Made by a program: the position numbers and the translations under genes. Shown here piece after piece: positions 16,358-25,640 of a stretch of DNA of 37,479 bases (within the stretch, counting starts at the first letter, position 1; the number at the start of each line of letters is the position of its first letter). The notes under the pieces are model-generated. The model was not told the DNA's origin, did not search any database, and worked only from the letters and a program-made list of their open reading frames with translations. The DNA is taken from contig VBDY01000130.1 of NCBI GenBank assembly GCA_005882775.1, positions 1 through 37,479 on the forward strand, given 5' to 3'. Source of the stretch: Chloroflexota bacterium (GTDB lineage: Bacteria > Chloroflexota > Dormibacteria > CF-121).

Positions 16358-18730
16358 ATGGCGATGCTGATCTCCCTGGCCTGGCTCAGAGACTATGTCG
16401 ACGCGCCGGAGCCGGCCGCGGTCGCGGACCGCCTGACCCTGGCCGGGCTCGAGGTCGAACGGATCATCCCCCACGCGGTCGCCTTCGAGCGGGTGGTGGT
16501 TGCCGAGGTGACCGAGCTCAGGCCTCTACCGGGCTCCGGCAAGAACCAGATCGCGCGTGTCAGGACCGGCGGGGACCTGTCCGAGGTGGTGACCGGCGCC
16601 TGGAATCTTCGAGTCGGGGACCGGGTGCCCTATGCCCTTCCCGGGTCGCGGCTCGGGGAGCGGGTGATCGAGCCAAAGACCTTTTTGGGCGTGACATCCC
16701 AGGGGATGTTGTGCTCCCCAATCGAGCTCGGCCTGGGCGAGGACGCGGGCGGGATCATGATTCTCGATCGAGGCGCGCAACCCGGTGCCGATCTGCGCCA
16801 GCTCTATCCACCAGACACGATCTTTGAGCTGGACCTCAAGTCCAACCGGCCCGATCTGTTCTGCCACCTGGGAGTCGCGCGCGAGGTCGGCGCACTGTTC
16901 AAGCTTGCGGTGCGCCCACCCGAGGGCTCGCGCCGCCGGCTCAAGAGCAATCCCGCCCTGGTCACGATCGAGGCCCCGGAAGGCTGCCGGCGATTTGCCG
17001 GCCGCTTGATCACCGGCGTACGGGTGGCACCGTCGCCGGCCTGGTTGCAGGCGCGGCTGCACGCCGCTGGCGTCCGGCCCATCAACAATGTCGTCGACGT
17101 CACCAACTACGTGATGCTCGAGCTGGGGCAACCAATGCACGCCTTCGACCATGCCCGGCTTCAGGGCGGGCGGCTGGTGATCCGCCGGGCGCGTCCGGGC
17201 GAAACACTGCTCGCCCTCGACGGAAAGGAGCGTCCGCTGAGCCCTGAATTCATGGTGGTTGCGGATGCGACACGGGCGCAGGCGCTGGCCGGGATCATCG
17301 GTGGGGAAGAGAGCGCGGTCACCGAGGGCACGACCGCCGTCCTGTTGGAGGCTGCCACCTGGGAACCTCGCCGGATCCGGATGACGGCTCGCCAGGTCGG
17401 CTTGCGAACCGAGGCATCAACCAGGTTTGAAAAGGGACTGAGCCCGGCGCTCAGCCTGCCCGCGGTCGATCGGGCCGCCCAGCTGATCCACGAGCTGGCC
17501 GGCGGCGAGGAGAAGGACGCCGCGGACGTTTACCTCGAACCGCTCGTTCCCGCCGTGATCGAGCTTTCGGCCGGTGAGCTCGAGCGCACCCTGGGCCTTG
17601 TAATTCCGTCCGCCGACGCCAAGGACATCCTGGTCCGCCTCGGCTTCGCGGTCGAGGGACAGCAAGAGCTTCTTTTGGTCACGCCTCCGGCCTTTCGGCT
17701 CGACTGCCATATTCCCGCCGACCTGGTCGAGGAGGTCGGCCGGATTTACGGTTATGACCGGATCCCGAGCACCCTTCCGGGCGCCCGGACAGCCGTCCGC
17801 GAGCTATACCAGCAGGCCCGATCGGCGGACCTGGCAAAGGACGTGCTGGTCGGATGCGGGTATGAGGAGGCCGTCACCAACACACTCGTGGGCGTCGCCT
17901 CGACTTTGAGAGTCCACATGCCGGATGCCCCGAAGGCGTTGCGCATAAAGAATCCCCTGGCCGAGACACGCGACGCCTTACGGCAGAGCCTGCTTCCAGG
18001 GCTGCTCGAGGCGCTCAGCCTGAACGCTCGGCAGGACCAGCCTGGAGCAGGCCTGTTTGAAATCGGTGCAGCCTTCTGGTCGGCTGGAAAAGGGTCGGAC
18101 TTCCCCCATGAACCGCGCTTGCTTGCGACCGTGGCCCACGTCGCCGCGAGCAGCGCCGGGGCAGCCGCCGTTGAGCTTCGCCGCGTCCAGGCAGCGCTGC
18201 GGTTGCTGGCCGAGCGGGTTGGCAAAGCTCCGATTGAATTTCAGCCGGCGCAGCCGGTCGATGGCTTTCACCCCGGCCGCACAGCCACGCTGATCCAGGA
18301 TGGCGAGCCCGTGGGGGTTGTCGGCGAGCTGCATCCGCGGGTGCTGGCGGGTTTTGACCTGCCTGGTCGGGTGATCGCGGCCGAGGTCGTCTTCGACCGG
18401 TTTGCGCAGCCCGATCCACCGGTACCGCAGGCGCGGCCGCTGCCCCGGTTCCCGGGCGTGAGGCGGGACCTAACAGTGGTGGTATCGGGTCGGATCCTGG
18501 GCAACGAGCTCATGCAAGTAATCCGGCAGCGTGGCGGTTACACGTTGCGGGAGATCTCTATGCAGAGCGAATACGAGGGGCCGCAACTGGGCGCCGGCCG
18601 GCGCAGCCTGTCCTTTGGCTTGCACTATCAGGCCGATGACCGGACCCTGACCAGCGAAGAGGTCTCGGCTTCCTACGAGCGGATCGTGGAGGGCCTGAAG
18701 GAGCGCTTTCAGGCGGAGGTGAGGTCCTGA
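16358..18730 (+). CDS. pheT: Phenylalanine--tRNA ligase beta subunit
   Basis: MISLAWLRDYVD, VVDVTNYVMLELGQPMHAFD, IAGIIGGEESAV, YGYDRIPSTLP, C-terminal ferredoxin-fold anticodon-binding region. Confidence 0.97.
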   Translation: MAMLISLAWLRDYVDAPEPAAVADRLTLAGLEVERIIPHAVAFERVVVAEVTELRPLPGSGKNQIARVRTGGDLSEVVTGAWNLRVGDRVPYALPGSRLGERVIEPKTFLGVTSQGMLCSPIELGLGEDAGGIMILDRGAQPGADLRQLYPPDTIFELDLKSNRPDLFCHLGVAREVGALFKLAVRPPEGSRRRLKSNPALVTIEAPEGCRRFAGRLITGVRVAPSPAWLQARLHAAGVRPINNVVDVTNYVMLELGQPMHAFDHARLQGGRLVIRRARPGETLLALDGKERPLSPEFMVVADATRAQALAGIIGGEESAVTEGTTAVLLEAATWEPRRIRMTARQVGLRTEASTRFEKGLSPALSLPAVDRAAQLIHELAGGEEKDAADVYLEPLVPAVIELSAGELERTLGLVIPSADAKDILVRLGFAVEGQQELLLVTPPAFRLDCHIPADLVEEVGRIYGYDRIPSTLPGARTAVRELYQQARSADLAKDVLVGCGYEEAVTNTLVGVASTLRVHMPDAPKALRIKNPLAETRDALRQSLLPGLLEALSLNARQDQPGAGLFEIGAAFWSAGKGSDFPHEPRLLATVAHVAASSAGAAAVELRRVQAALRLLAERVGKAPIEFQPAQPVDGFHPGRTATLIQDGEPVGVVGELHPRVLAGFDLPGRVIAAEVVFDRFAQPDPPVPQARPLPRFPGVRRDLTVVVSGRILGNELMQVIRQRGGYTLREISMQSEYEGPQLGAGRRSLSFGLHYQADDRTLTSEEVSASYERIVEGLKERFQAEVRS

Positions 18731-18731
18731 C

Positions 18732-19292
18732 GTGCTCGACGTGATCATCGTCGTCATCCTGCTCGGGAACGTGGCCCTGGGATTCTGGTTTGGCCTGCTG
18801 CGCCGGGTGATGGCCTTTATCGGTCTGTTCGCCGGGCTGGGCGCGGCCACCCTGACCAGCGCCAACACCTCCACCTATCTGATGTCCACCTTCGGGTGGA
18901 CCTCAGTGCTCTGGGCTCACGTGGTCACCTACACCGCCATGGTGCTCTTCGGCGTTCTCCTGTTCGAGGTGCTGGGAGCGGTCTACCAGCGCTGGCTGGA
19001 CGCGTTGATCGCCCCTCTCTTCGACCGGGTCACCGGCATGCTGGCGGGTGCGGTCCTGGGCGCCCTCGAGGTGACCGTGATCCTGATCGTCGGCATCGGC
19101 CTGGTCAACTCGGCGCTCCCCTCCGGATACACCTATCCGCCGGCTTTTCTAACGGCACAGGACTGGTTCAATACTTCGGCGCTCGCACCCCATTTCTACG
19201 GGCTGGAGCCGCTAACCAAGACACTCTTCGCGATGGTCCTGCCCGGCAGCATCAGCAGCTACTTCAGCCAGCTGCTGACGACCAACCACTAA
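18732..19292 (+). CDS. CvpA family membrane protein
   Basis: VLDVIIVVILLGNVALGFWFGLLRRVMAFIGLFAGLGAA with four hydrophobic segments. Confidence 0.75.
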   Translation: MLDVIIVVILLGNVALGFWFGLLRRVMAFIGLFAGLGAATLTSANTSTYLMSTFGWTSVLWAHVVTYTAMVLFGVLLFEVLGAVYQRWLDALIAPLFDRVTGMLAGAVLGALEVTVILIVGIGLVNSALPSGYTYPPAFLTAQDWFNTSALAPHFYGLEPLTKTLFAMVLPGSISSYFSQLLTTNH

Positions 19293-19318
19293 CGGCCGGC
19301 GTCACTAGACTCTAGGGC

Positions 19319-19948
19319 CTGGCCACCCTGACGAGCCCCCGGCTCCGCCGGGAATTCTTCGCGCGGGACCCGGTCGTGGTCGCCAAGGACCTGCTCGGCC
19401 GGACCCTCTTCTACCGGACTCCGCAGGGCTTGATCGCCGGCCGGATCGTCGAGGCCGAGGCTTACACCGGCTCCTCGGACCCCGCCTCGCATGCCTATCG
19501 GGGGCGGACCGCCCGCAACGCGGTCATGTTCGGCCCGGCCGGCTTTGCCTACGTCTACTTCACGTATGGGATGCATCACTGCCTCAATGTGACGGCGGAC
19601 ATTCCCGGCAGCGCGGGCGCAGTCCTGCTCCGAGGGCTCGAGCCGCTGGCCGGCCTGGAGATCATCCGGTCCCGCGGCGACGCCGGACCGGAGTGGAGGC
19701 TCCTGAGCGGTCCCGGCAAGATCGGCCGAGCCTTCGGGCTCACGCTCTCGGACAACGGACGCGACCTGACCAGCGGGCCGCTCGGCATCGCGGCCGGGTC
19801 GCCGGTCTCCGTTGCAAAGATCGCGGCTGCGCCCCGGGTCGGGATCACCCGCGGATTGGAGAAGCGCTATCGGTTCGCGGTCATCGGCAGCCGATCGGTC
19901 TCCGGGCCGGGGTTGGGCCCTACTGCGAGGCGGGCTGCCCGATCGTAA
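19319..19948 (+). CDS. mpg: 3-methyladenine DNA glycosylase (AAG/MPG family); start probably CTG 19319 or 19328
   Basis: LRREFFARDPVVVAKDLLGRTLF, RIVEAEAYTGSSDPASHAYRGRTARNAVMFGPAGFAYVYFTYGMHHCLNV. First canonical start GTG 19376 would remove part of the conserved FFARDPVVVAKDLLG. Confidence 0.9.
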   Translation: MATLTSPRLRREFFARDPVVVAKDLLGRTLFYRTPQGLIAGRIVEAEAYTGSSDPASHAYRGRTARNAVMFGPAGFAYVYFTYGMHHCLNVTADIPGSAGAVLLRGLEPLAGLEIIRSRGDAGPEWRLLSGPGKIGRAFGLTLSDNGRDLTSGPLGIAAGSPVSVAKIAAAPRVGITRGLEKRYRFAVIGSRSVSGPGLGPTARRAARS

Positions 19949-22430
19949 CGGTGACGGACTGGCTGGCCGGTGCGTTCGCCGGGTTGTAGTTGTAGGCCTG
20001 GACCACCACGCTGTGGACAGAGCCCGGCTTGCCGGTGACGGTGAACGTGTAGGGACCTGCGCTCAGCCGCTGGGGCTTGCTGGAACCGTCCAGGAAGAAG
20101 TCGACCTCTTTGATCGCCTGGTTGTCGGTTGCCTGGGCGCTCACCGTGATGCTGCCATCGGGGTTGGTGACCTGGCTCAGGGAGAGGCTGGGCGAGGTGG
20201 TCTCGGTCAGCAGGCCGCAGGTGGCGGTCGGGGGTAGGGGCAGGCCCCTGTCCTTCATCGAGTCGGGAAAGCCGGGGGGATAGACGACGAACGTCTTGAC
20301 CGTGGTCAGGCTCGCCGGCATATCGGGGGTGGCAAGCAGGCCGTCGGTCGTGCATACCCGGATCTGCTTGTACCAGTCGTCCAGGCGGTTGGCCGCGGTG
20401 CCCACCACGAACCAGTCGCTGATGGTCTGCCCGGCGCATGCGGATGTTGCCAGCAGCCCGCTGATCCGGCACACGGTCATCTTCTTGATCCCCGGCGGCA
20501 CCGTCCAGTCATGGACCGGCTTGTTCCCCTCGTAGGAGTTGAAGATGTCGCGGTAGATCTGGCCGGCCCCCATCACTCCCCAGACGGTGTTCAGGTAGGT
20601 CTTCCTGTTGTCTGAGCAGCCGCCCGCGCAGGTGTGGCCCATCCAGGTGCCGATTACCACGTCCGGGTTGTAGCCGATGAACCAGGAGTCGCGGAAGTTG
20701 TCCGTGGTTCCGGTCTTCGAGGAGAACGGCCGCCGGATGTGAAGGCCGGATCCGACCGGCTTGAGGATGTCGTTGATCAGGAACGCCACCTGGGGCGAGA
20801 GCACCCGGGTGCCCGGGTCTGGTTTCCACTCCTGGAGGACGTGACCGTTGCTGTCGACCACCTTCAGGATGACGGTGGGTGCGTGGTAGATGCCTCCACT
20901 CGCAAGCACTGCGTAGGCATTGAAATGCTCGAGCGGCACGATCTCGGATGCGCCGATCGCCTGAGCCAGCCCGCGATCGGGGGTCAGGTTGGCGTGGGTA
21001 AGTCCCATCATCCGGGCTGTCTGGAAGACCCGGTCATACCCGAGCTGCTTGAGCAGGAGGAGAGCGGGGATGTTGCGGGACTCTGAGAGCGCCTTGCGGA
21101 GCGTGATCAGCCCCTCGCTGCGATGGTCCCAGTTGACGAACGCATGGCCGTCGATCCGTCCCTGGGTGTCGTTGATCAGGGTGGCCGGCGAGTAGCCGTT
21201 CGAAAAGGCCGTCGCGTAGTCGTAGATCTTGAAAGACGAGCCCGGCTGCCGGCCCGACGGCTGGGTGATGAAGTTGTACTCGCCGCCGATGCCCCGGTCG
21301 TAATAGCCGGCGCTTCCGACCATGGCCAGCACCTGGCCGGTGGCCGGGTCGATCACCTCGGCCGCCCCGTTGTTCACGTTTCGCGCCCGCAGGTCAGGCC
21401 GGTTCACCTCGTTATGGACGGCCGCCTCGGCGACCTTCTCCAGCCGGTAGTCCAGGGTGGTGGTGACCCGAAGGCCACCGGCCTCGACCACCCCAGGGCC
21501 GTACGTGTCTGATAGGACCTGGAGGACGTAATCGACAAACCAGGGCGCGAGCACGTCCCCCTGGACGGTGCCGTTCTTGAAGACGAGCTGCTCCTTGAGG
21601 GCTGTGTCGTACTCGAGCTGGCTGATGTAGCTGTCGCGCAGCATGGCGTCGAGCACGAGCTCCTGCCGGTGACGGATCGCGATCGCGGCCTCAGCGTTGT
21701 AGGGATCGAATTCCGAGGGAGCGTTCGGTATCCCGGCCAGCATGGCGGCCTCCGCGATGTCCAGGTTCTTGGCCGGCTTGGCGAAGTATGTTTGGGCGGC
21801 CGCCTCGGCTCCGTATGCCTGGTGTCCGAAGAAGATCTGGTTCAGGTAGAGGGTGAGGATCTCGTTCTTCGAGTAGCGGCGCTCGATCTCGAGGGCGAGC
21901 ACCGCCTCCTTGATCTTTCGGTCGATTGACTGTTCATTGCCGAGCAGCACGCTCTTGACCAGCTGCTGGGTGATGGTGCTGGCTCCCTGCTCCACCCGCT
22001 GGTGGGTGAGGTCGGCGATGGCGGCGCCGATGATGCGGCGGAAGTCGATCCCGTTGTGTGTGTAAAACTGGCGGTCCTCGATGGCGATGGTGGCCTCGAT
22101 CAGGTGGGAGGAAATGGCCGAGAGCGGGACCACCGTCCGGATCACGCCCGACGTGTGCTTGACGTAGAGCAGGGTGCCGTTGCGGTCGTAGATCTTGGTT
22201 GCCTGGGCCAGCTCCTTCGCGGTCAGGGACTGGGGGTCGGGCAGGTCGCGCGTGTAGTACTGGTAACGGTCGTAGGCCTCGGCGCCGCCGCCCACGGCGA
22301 GCAGGCTGAGCACGCTGAGTGCAACGATGAGAAATCGAATCCCCCGGCCGTTGCGGCGATGCCTGCTGATGCGGGCGATGGTGAGTACTCTGACCGCAGC
22401 TCGGCGAGCAAACTCACGCTTGTCTGGCAT
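19920..22430 (-). CDS. Class A penicillin-binding protein (GT51 transglycosylase + transpeptidase) with C-terminal Ig-like extension
   Basis: TIAIEDRQFYTHNGIDFRRI, GASTITQQLVKSVLL, SSFKIYDYA (SxxK), SRN, SSKTGTT (KTG). Confidence 0.95.
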   Translation of the reverse strand: MPDKREFARRAAVRVLTIARISRHRRNGRGIRFLIVALSVLSLLAVGGGAEAYDRYQYYTRDLPDPQSLTAKELAQATKIYDRNGTLLYVKHTSGVIRTVVPLSAISSHLIEATIAIEDRQFYTHNGIDFRRIIGAAIADLTHQRVEQGASTITQQLVKSVLLGNEQSIDRKIKEAVLALEIERRYSKNEILTLYLNQIFFGHQAYGAEAAAQTYFAKPAKNLDIAEAAMLAGIPNAPSEFDPYNAEAAIAIRHRQELVLDAMLRDSYISQLEYDTALKEQLVFKNGTVQGDVLAPWFVDYVLQVLSDTYGPGVVEAGGLRVTTTLDYRLEKVAEAAVHNEVNRPDLRARNVNNGAAEVIDPATGQVLAMVGSAGYYDRGIGGEYNFITQPSGRQPGSSFKIYDYATAFSNGYSPATLINDTQGRIDGHAFVNWDHRSEGLITLRKALSESRNIPALLLLKQLGYDRVFQTARMMGLTHANLTPDRGLAQAIGASEIVPLEHFNAYAVLASGGIYHAPTVILKVVDSNGHVLQEWKPDPGTRVLSPQVAFLINDILKPVGSGLHIRRPFSSKTGTTDNFRDSWFIGYNPDVVIGTWMGHTCAGGCSDNRKTYLNTVWGVMGAGQIYRDIFNSYEGNKPVHDWTVPPGIKKMTVCRISGLLATSACAGQTISDWFVVGTAANRLDDWYKQIRVCTTDGLLATPDMPASLTTVKTFVVYPPGFPDSMKDRGLPLPPTATCGLLTETTSPSLSLSQVTNPDGSITVSAQATDNQAIKEVDFFLDGSSKPQRLSAGPYTFTVTGKPGSVHSVVVQAYNYNPANAPASQSVTVTIGQPASQ

Positions 22431-22441
22431 CAGACTCCCGC

Positions 22442-22447
22442 ACTATA
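22442..22447 (-). promoter_or_regulatory. Candidate -10 box (TATAGT) of the PBP gene
   Basis: TATAGT on the - strand ends 11 nt before the PBP ATG. Confidence 0.5.
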
Positions 22448-22484
22448 ACGGCTGACTCCGGAAAAAGGTGACATCGGTCGAATT

Positions 22485-22506
22485 CGAGCCCGTATACTCG
22501 GGCTCG
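22485..22506 (+). promoter_or_regulatory. tyrS promoter -10 (TATACT, 22493-22498) inside a perfect inverted repeat
   Basis: CGAGCCCG-TATACT-CGGGCTCG, 8-bp perfect arms. Confidence 0.6.
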
Positions 22507-22525
22507 GTCAAAAGGAAACGATTCT

Positions 22526-23716
22526 GTGAAGGAAAATCAAGCCCGCTTGCCGGGCGAGTGGGAAGCAGTAACGGCGGGCGCGGTCGAGGTCGTCGATCGC
22601 GAGCACCTGCGGTCGCGCCTCGAGCGCGGGGACAGGCTGCGCGTCAAGCTGGGCCTGGATCCGACCCGGCCCGATATCCACCTCGGGCACACGGTGGTGC
22701 TTCGCACCCTGCGCCGCTTTCAGGAGCGTGGGCACACGGCGGTCCTGATCATCGGTGACTGGACCGCCAGGATCGGCGATCCGTCGGGACAGAATGTCAC
22801 CCGGCCGCAGCTGAGCAAGGAGGAGGTCCAGGCAGCGGCGCAGACCTATCTCCACCAGGCATGGAAGATCCTGGACCAGGGAGGGACCGAGGTCCGGTTT
22901 CAGTCCGAGTGGTTCGACCCCATGAGATTGCAGGATGTGGTCCAGCTGGCGAGCCGCTACACGCTGGCTCGAATGCTCGCCCGCGATGACTTCGCAAAGC
23001 GCTACAAGGACGGCCGGGCGATCGGCCTGCACGAGCTGATGTATCCCCTGCTGCAGGCATACGACTCGGTCGCCGTCAGGTCGGACCTGGAGCTGGGCGG
23101 GACCGACCAGACTTTCAACCTCCTGGTCGGGCGCGACATCCAGGAAGCCTTCGGCCAGCAGCCTCAGGACATCCTCACCACGCCGCTGCTCGAGGGGCTC
23201 GACGGCGTCCAGAAGATGAGCAAGAGCCTGGACAATTACATCGGGATCGATGAGCCGCCCGACGTCATGTATCGCAAGGCCATGGGTATACCCGACAACC
23301 TCATCGTTCGATACTTCAGCCTGGTCACGGACGCGTCACCCGCGGAGGTGGCTGCCGAAGAGTCCGCCCTACGCAGCGGCGAGAATCCCCGCGACGTCAA
23401 GCGACGGCTGGCCGAAAGGCTGGTCCGCCAATTTCACCCGGGCGCAGACGTGGCGGCTTACCGGAACGCCGGCGGAGGATTCCTGAACACCGCTCCCTCG
23501 GAAAAGCGAGTCGCCCAGGGTGAGCGGTCGATCGCCGATCTTTTTGTCGAGGCCGGGCTGGCGGCGAGCAAGAGCGAGGCCCGCCGGTTGGCGGCCCAGG
23601 GAGGGCTCACGGTTGATGGGACGGTGGTCAAGTCCGCCGACGACCGGATCGCGCCGAAAGACGGCATGGTCCTTCAGCGCGGAGCGCATCGCGTTGTCCG
23701 TCTTAGGCTGAGTTAA
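22526..23716 (+). CDS. tyrS: Tyrosine--tRNA ligase
   Basis: LRVKLGLDPTRPDIHLGHTVVL, GDWTARIGDPSG, KMSKSLDNYIGI, C-terminal S4 domain; GTG start after AAAAGGA. Confidence 0.96.
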   Translation: MKENQARLPGEWEAVTAGAVEVVDREHLRSRLERGDRLRVKLGLDPTRPDIHLGHTVVLRTLRRFQERGHTAVLIIGDWTARIGDPSGQNVTRPQLSKEEVQAAAQTYLHQAWKILDQGGTEVRFQSEWFDPMRLQDVVQLASRYTLARMLARDDFAKRYKDGRAIGLHELMYPLLQAYDSVAVRSDLELGGTDQTFNLLVGRDIQEAFGQQPQDILTTPLLEGLDGVQKMSKSLDNYIGIDEPPDVMYRKAMGIPDNLIVRYFSLVTDASPAEVAAEESALRSGENPRDVKRRLAERLVRQFHPGADVAAYRNAGGGFLNTAPSEKRVAQGERSIADLFVEAGLAASKSEARRLAAQGGLTVDGTVVKSADDRIAPKDGMVLQRGAHRVVRLRLS

Positions 23717-23732
23717 ACTTTTCCGCGGTCTC

Positions 23733-24488
23733 ATGTCTGGTCATTCCAAGTGGTCGTCGATCAAGCACAAGAAGGCCGTCACCGACGCCCGCAAGGGCCA
23801 GCAGTTCACCAAGATGGCACGCGAGATCACGATCGCGGCCCGGGAAGGCGGTGGCAACCCGGACGGTAACCACCGGCTGCGGCTGGCGATGGAGAAGGCG
23901 CGTTCCGCCAACATGCCCCAGGACAACGTCCAGCGGGCGATCAAGCGCGGTACCGGTGAGCTGGGCGGCGCCCAGATCGAGCAGCTTCGCTTCGAAGGCT
24001 ACGGTCCACATGGAGTCGCCATCATGGTCGAAACCGTGACCGACAACCGGAATCGGACCTCGAGCGACATCCGCAACCTGTTCACCCGCGCCGGCGGCAA
24101 CCTGGGCGCGACCGGCAGCGTCGGCTGGATGTTCACCCGAGAAGGCCAGATCGTGGTCGATGCCAGGGGGAAGGATCCGGAGGAGATCGGCCTCGAAGCC
24201 ATCGAGCTGGGGGCTACAGACGCCCGGGTCGATGGCTCAACGGTCGAGGTGGTCACCGACCCGGCCCGGCTGGAGCCGGTTCGCGACAGCCTGCGCAAGA
24301 AGGGGTTCAAGGTCGACTCCGCGGAGGTGACGATGAACTCGTCCCAGGTGGTGGAGCTCGACGAGACCCGGGCTCCCGGGGTGCTCAAGCTGCTGGATAG
24401 CCTGGAAGAGCACGATGACGTGCAGTCGGTCTATTCCAACATCGAGGTGCCGGCCGACGTCATGGAGCGCATCAGCGAACGCGTCTGA
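23733..24488 (+). CDS. yebC: YebC/PmpR family DNA-binding/translation-associated protein
   Basis: MSGHSKWSSIKHKKAVTDARKGQQFTKMAREI...YGPHGVAIMVETVTDNRNRT. Confidence 0.96.
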   Translation: MSGHSKWSSIKHKKAVTDARKGQQFTKMAREITIAAREGGGNPDGNHRLRLAMEKARSANMPQDNVQRAIKRGTGELGGAQIEQLRFEGYGPHGVAIMVETVTDNRNRTSSDIRNLFTRAGGNLGATGSVGWMFTREGQIVVDARGKDPEEIGLEAIELGATDARVDGSTVEVVTDPARLEPVRDSLRKKGFKVDSAEVTMNSSQVVELDETRAPGVLKLLDSLEEHDDVQSVYSNIEVPADVMERISERV

Positions 24489-24504
24489 ACGCGACCAGAG
24501 GAGG

Positions 24505-25041
24505 ATGCTGACGCAGGCCCGTGACGGCGTGCTCGTCCTGGGCATCGACCCCGGGCTGGCAGATACAGGATTTGGCGCGGTGCGGCGGCAGAACGGCCGC
24601 CTGAGCCTGGTTGCCTGCGGCACCCTCAAGACGCCGGCCAGCCTGGCCGACCCGCAGCGCCTGAAGCTACTGGCCGAGCAGATGCGCAAGCTGATGGCCG
24701 AGTTTCACCCGGAGGCGGCGGCTTTCGAGGAACTGTTTTTCAGCAAGAACGTCCGCTCGGCTATGGCCGTGGGCCAGGCTCGCGGAGTGGTCCTGCTGGT
24801 GGCAGTCGAGGGTGGCGCCGCGGTCCACGAGTACTCGCCGGCACAGGTCAAGCTCTCGGTCACCGGCTACGGCGGAGCTACCAAGGCCCAGATGCAGAAG
24901 ATGGTTCAGTCTTTGCTGGGTACGCGTGAGCTCCCCCGGTCGGACGACGCCATCGACGCCCTGGCCATCGCCATCTGCCACCATCACAGTGGGCGGCTGC
25001 GGAGCCTGATCAGCCGGGCGCCCAGCCGCGTGCCGGTTTGA
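24505..25041 (+). CDS. ruvC: Crossover junction endodeoxyribonuclease RuvC
   Basis: VLGIDPGLADTGFG, AFEELFFSKNVRSAMAVGQARGV, DDAIDALAIAICH; ATG 24505 preceded by GAGGAGG. Confidence 0.96.
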   Translation: MLTQARDGVLVLGIDPGLADTGFGAVRRQNGRLSLVACGTLKTPASLADPQRLKLLAEQMRKLMAEFHPEAAAFEELFFSKNVRSAMAVGQARGVVLLVAVEGGAAVHEYSPAQVKLSVTGYGGATKAQMQKMVQSLLGTRELPRSDDAIDALAIAICHHHSGRLRSLISRAPSRVPV

Positions 25042-25640
25042 TCGCAAGCCTCCAGGGCACCGTGCTTCAACGCGCGGCCGAGTCCGTCATCGTCGACGTG
25101 CACGGAGTCGGATACCAGGTCACGGTCGGCAACCGCACCTTCAGCCAGCTTCCCCGACCGGGCGAGCAGGTGCATCTCCACACCTATACATATGTGCGCG
25201 AGGATGCCCTCGCCCTCTTTGGCTTTCTCAGCCCGGACGAGCTGACCTTTTTCAAGCTGCTGCTCTCGGTCAAGGGAATCGGTCCCAAGGCCGGGCTGGC
25301 CATCATCAGCCGGGCCGAGCTCCGGCTGCTCAAGCGAGCCATATTGCAAGAGGATGCCGCCCTGCTTGCCACCGTGCCCGGGATCGGACCGAAGACCGCC
25401 GCCAGGGTCGTGCTCGAGCTCAAGGGCAGGCTCAAGGATGAGATGTTCGGACAGGAAACGCCGGCAGCCGCCGGCCCGGTTGGAGAAGCCGTGGCCCGGG
25501 CGCTGGAGGTGCTGACCGGCCTCGGCTATTCCGCCGGTGAAGCCAGGGACGCGCTGCAGAAGGCGACCGGTGGCAACGGTGGTACCCACTCGGTCGAGCA
25601 GCTGGTCACAGTCGCCCTGCGTGGGCTCGATCGCGGGTGA
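25038..25640 (+). CDS. ruvA: Holliday junction branch migration protein RuvA
   Basis: [43 protein letters not shown] start overlapping ruvC stop (TTGA). Confidence 0.96.
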   Translation: MIASLQGTVLQRAAESVIVDVHGVGYQVTVGNRTFSQLPRPGEQVHLHTYTYVREDALALFGFLSPDELTFFKLLLSVKGIGPKAGLAIISRAELRLLKRAILQEDAALLATVPGIGPKTAARVVLELKGRLKDEMFGQETPAAAGPVGEAVARALEVLTGLGYSAGEARDALQKATGGNGGTHSVEQLVTVALRGLDRG

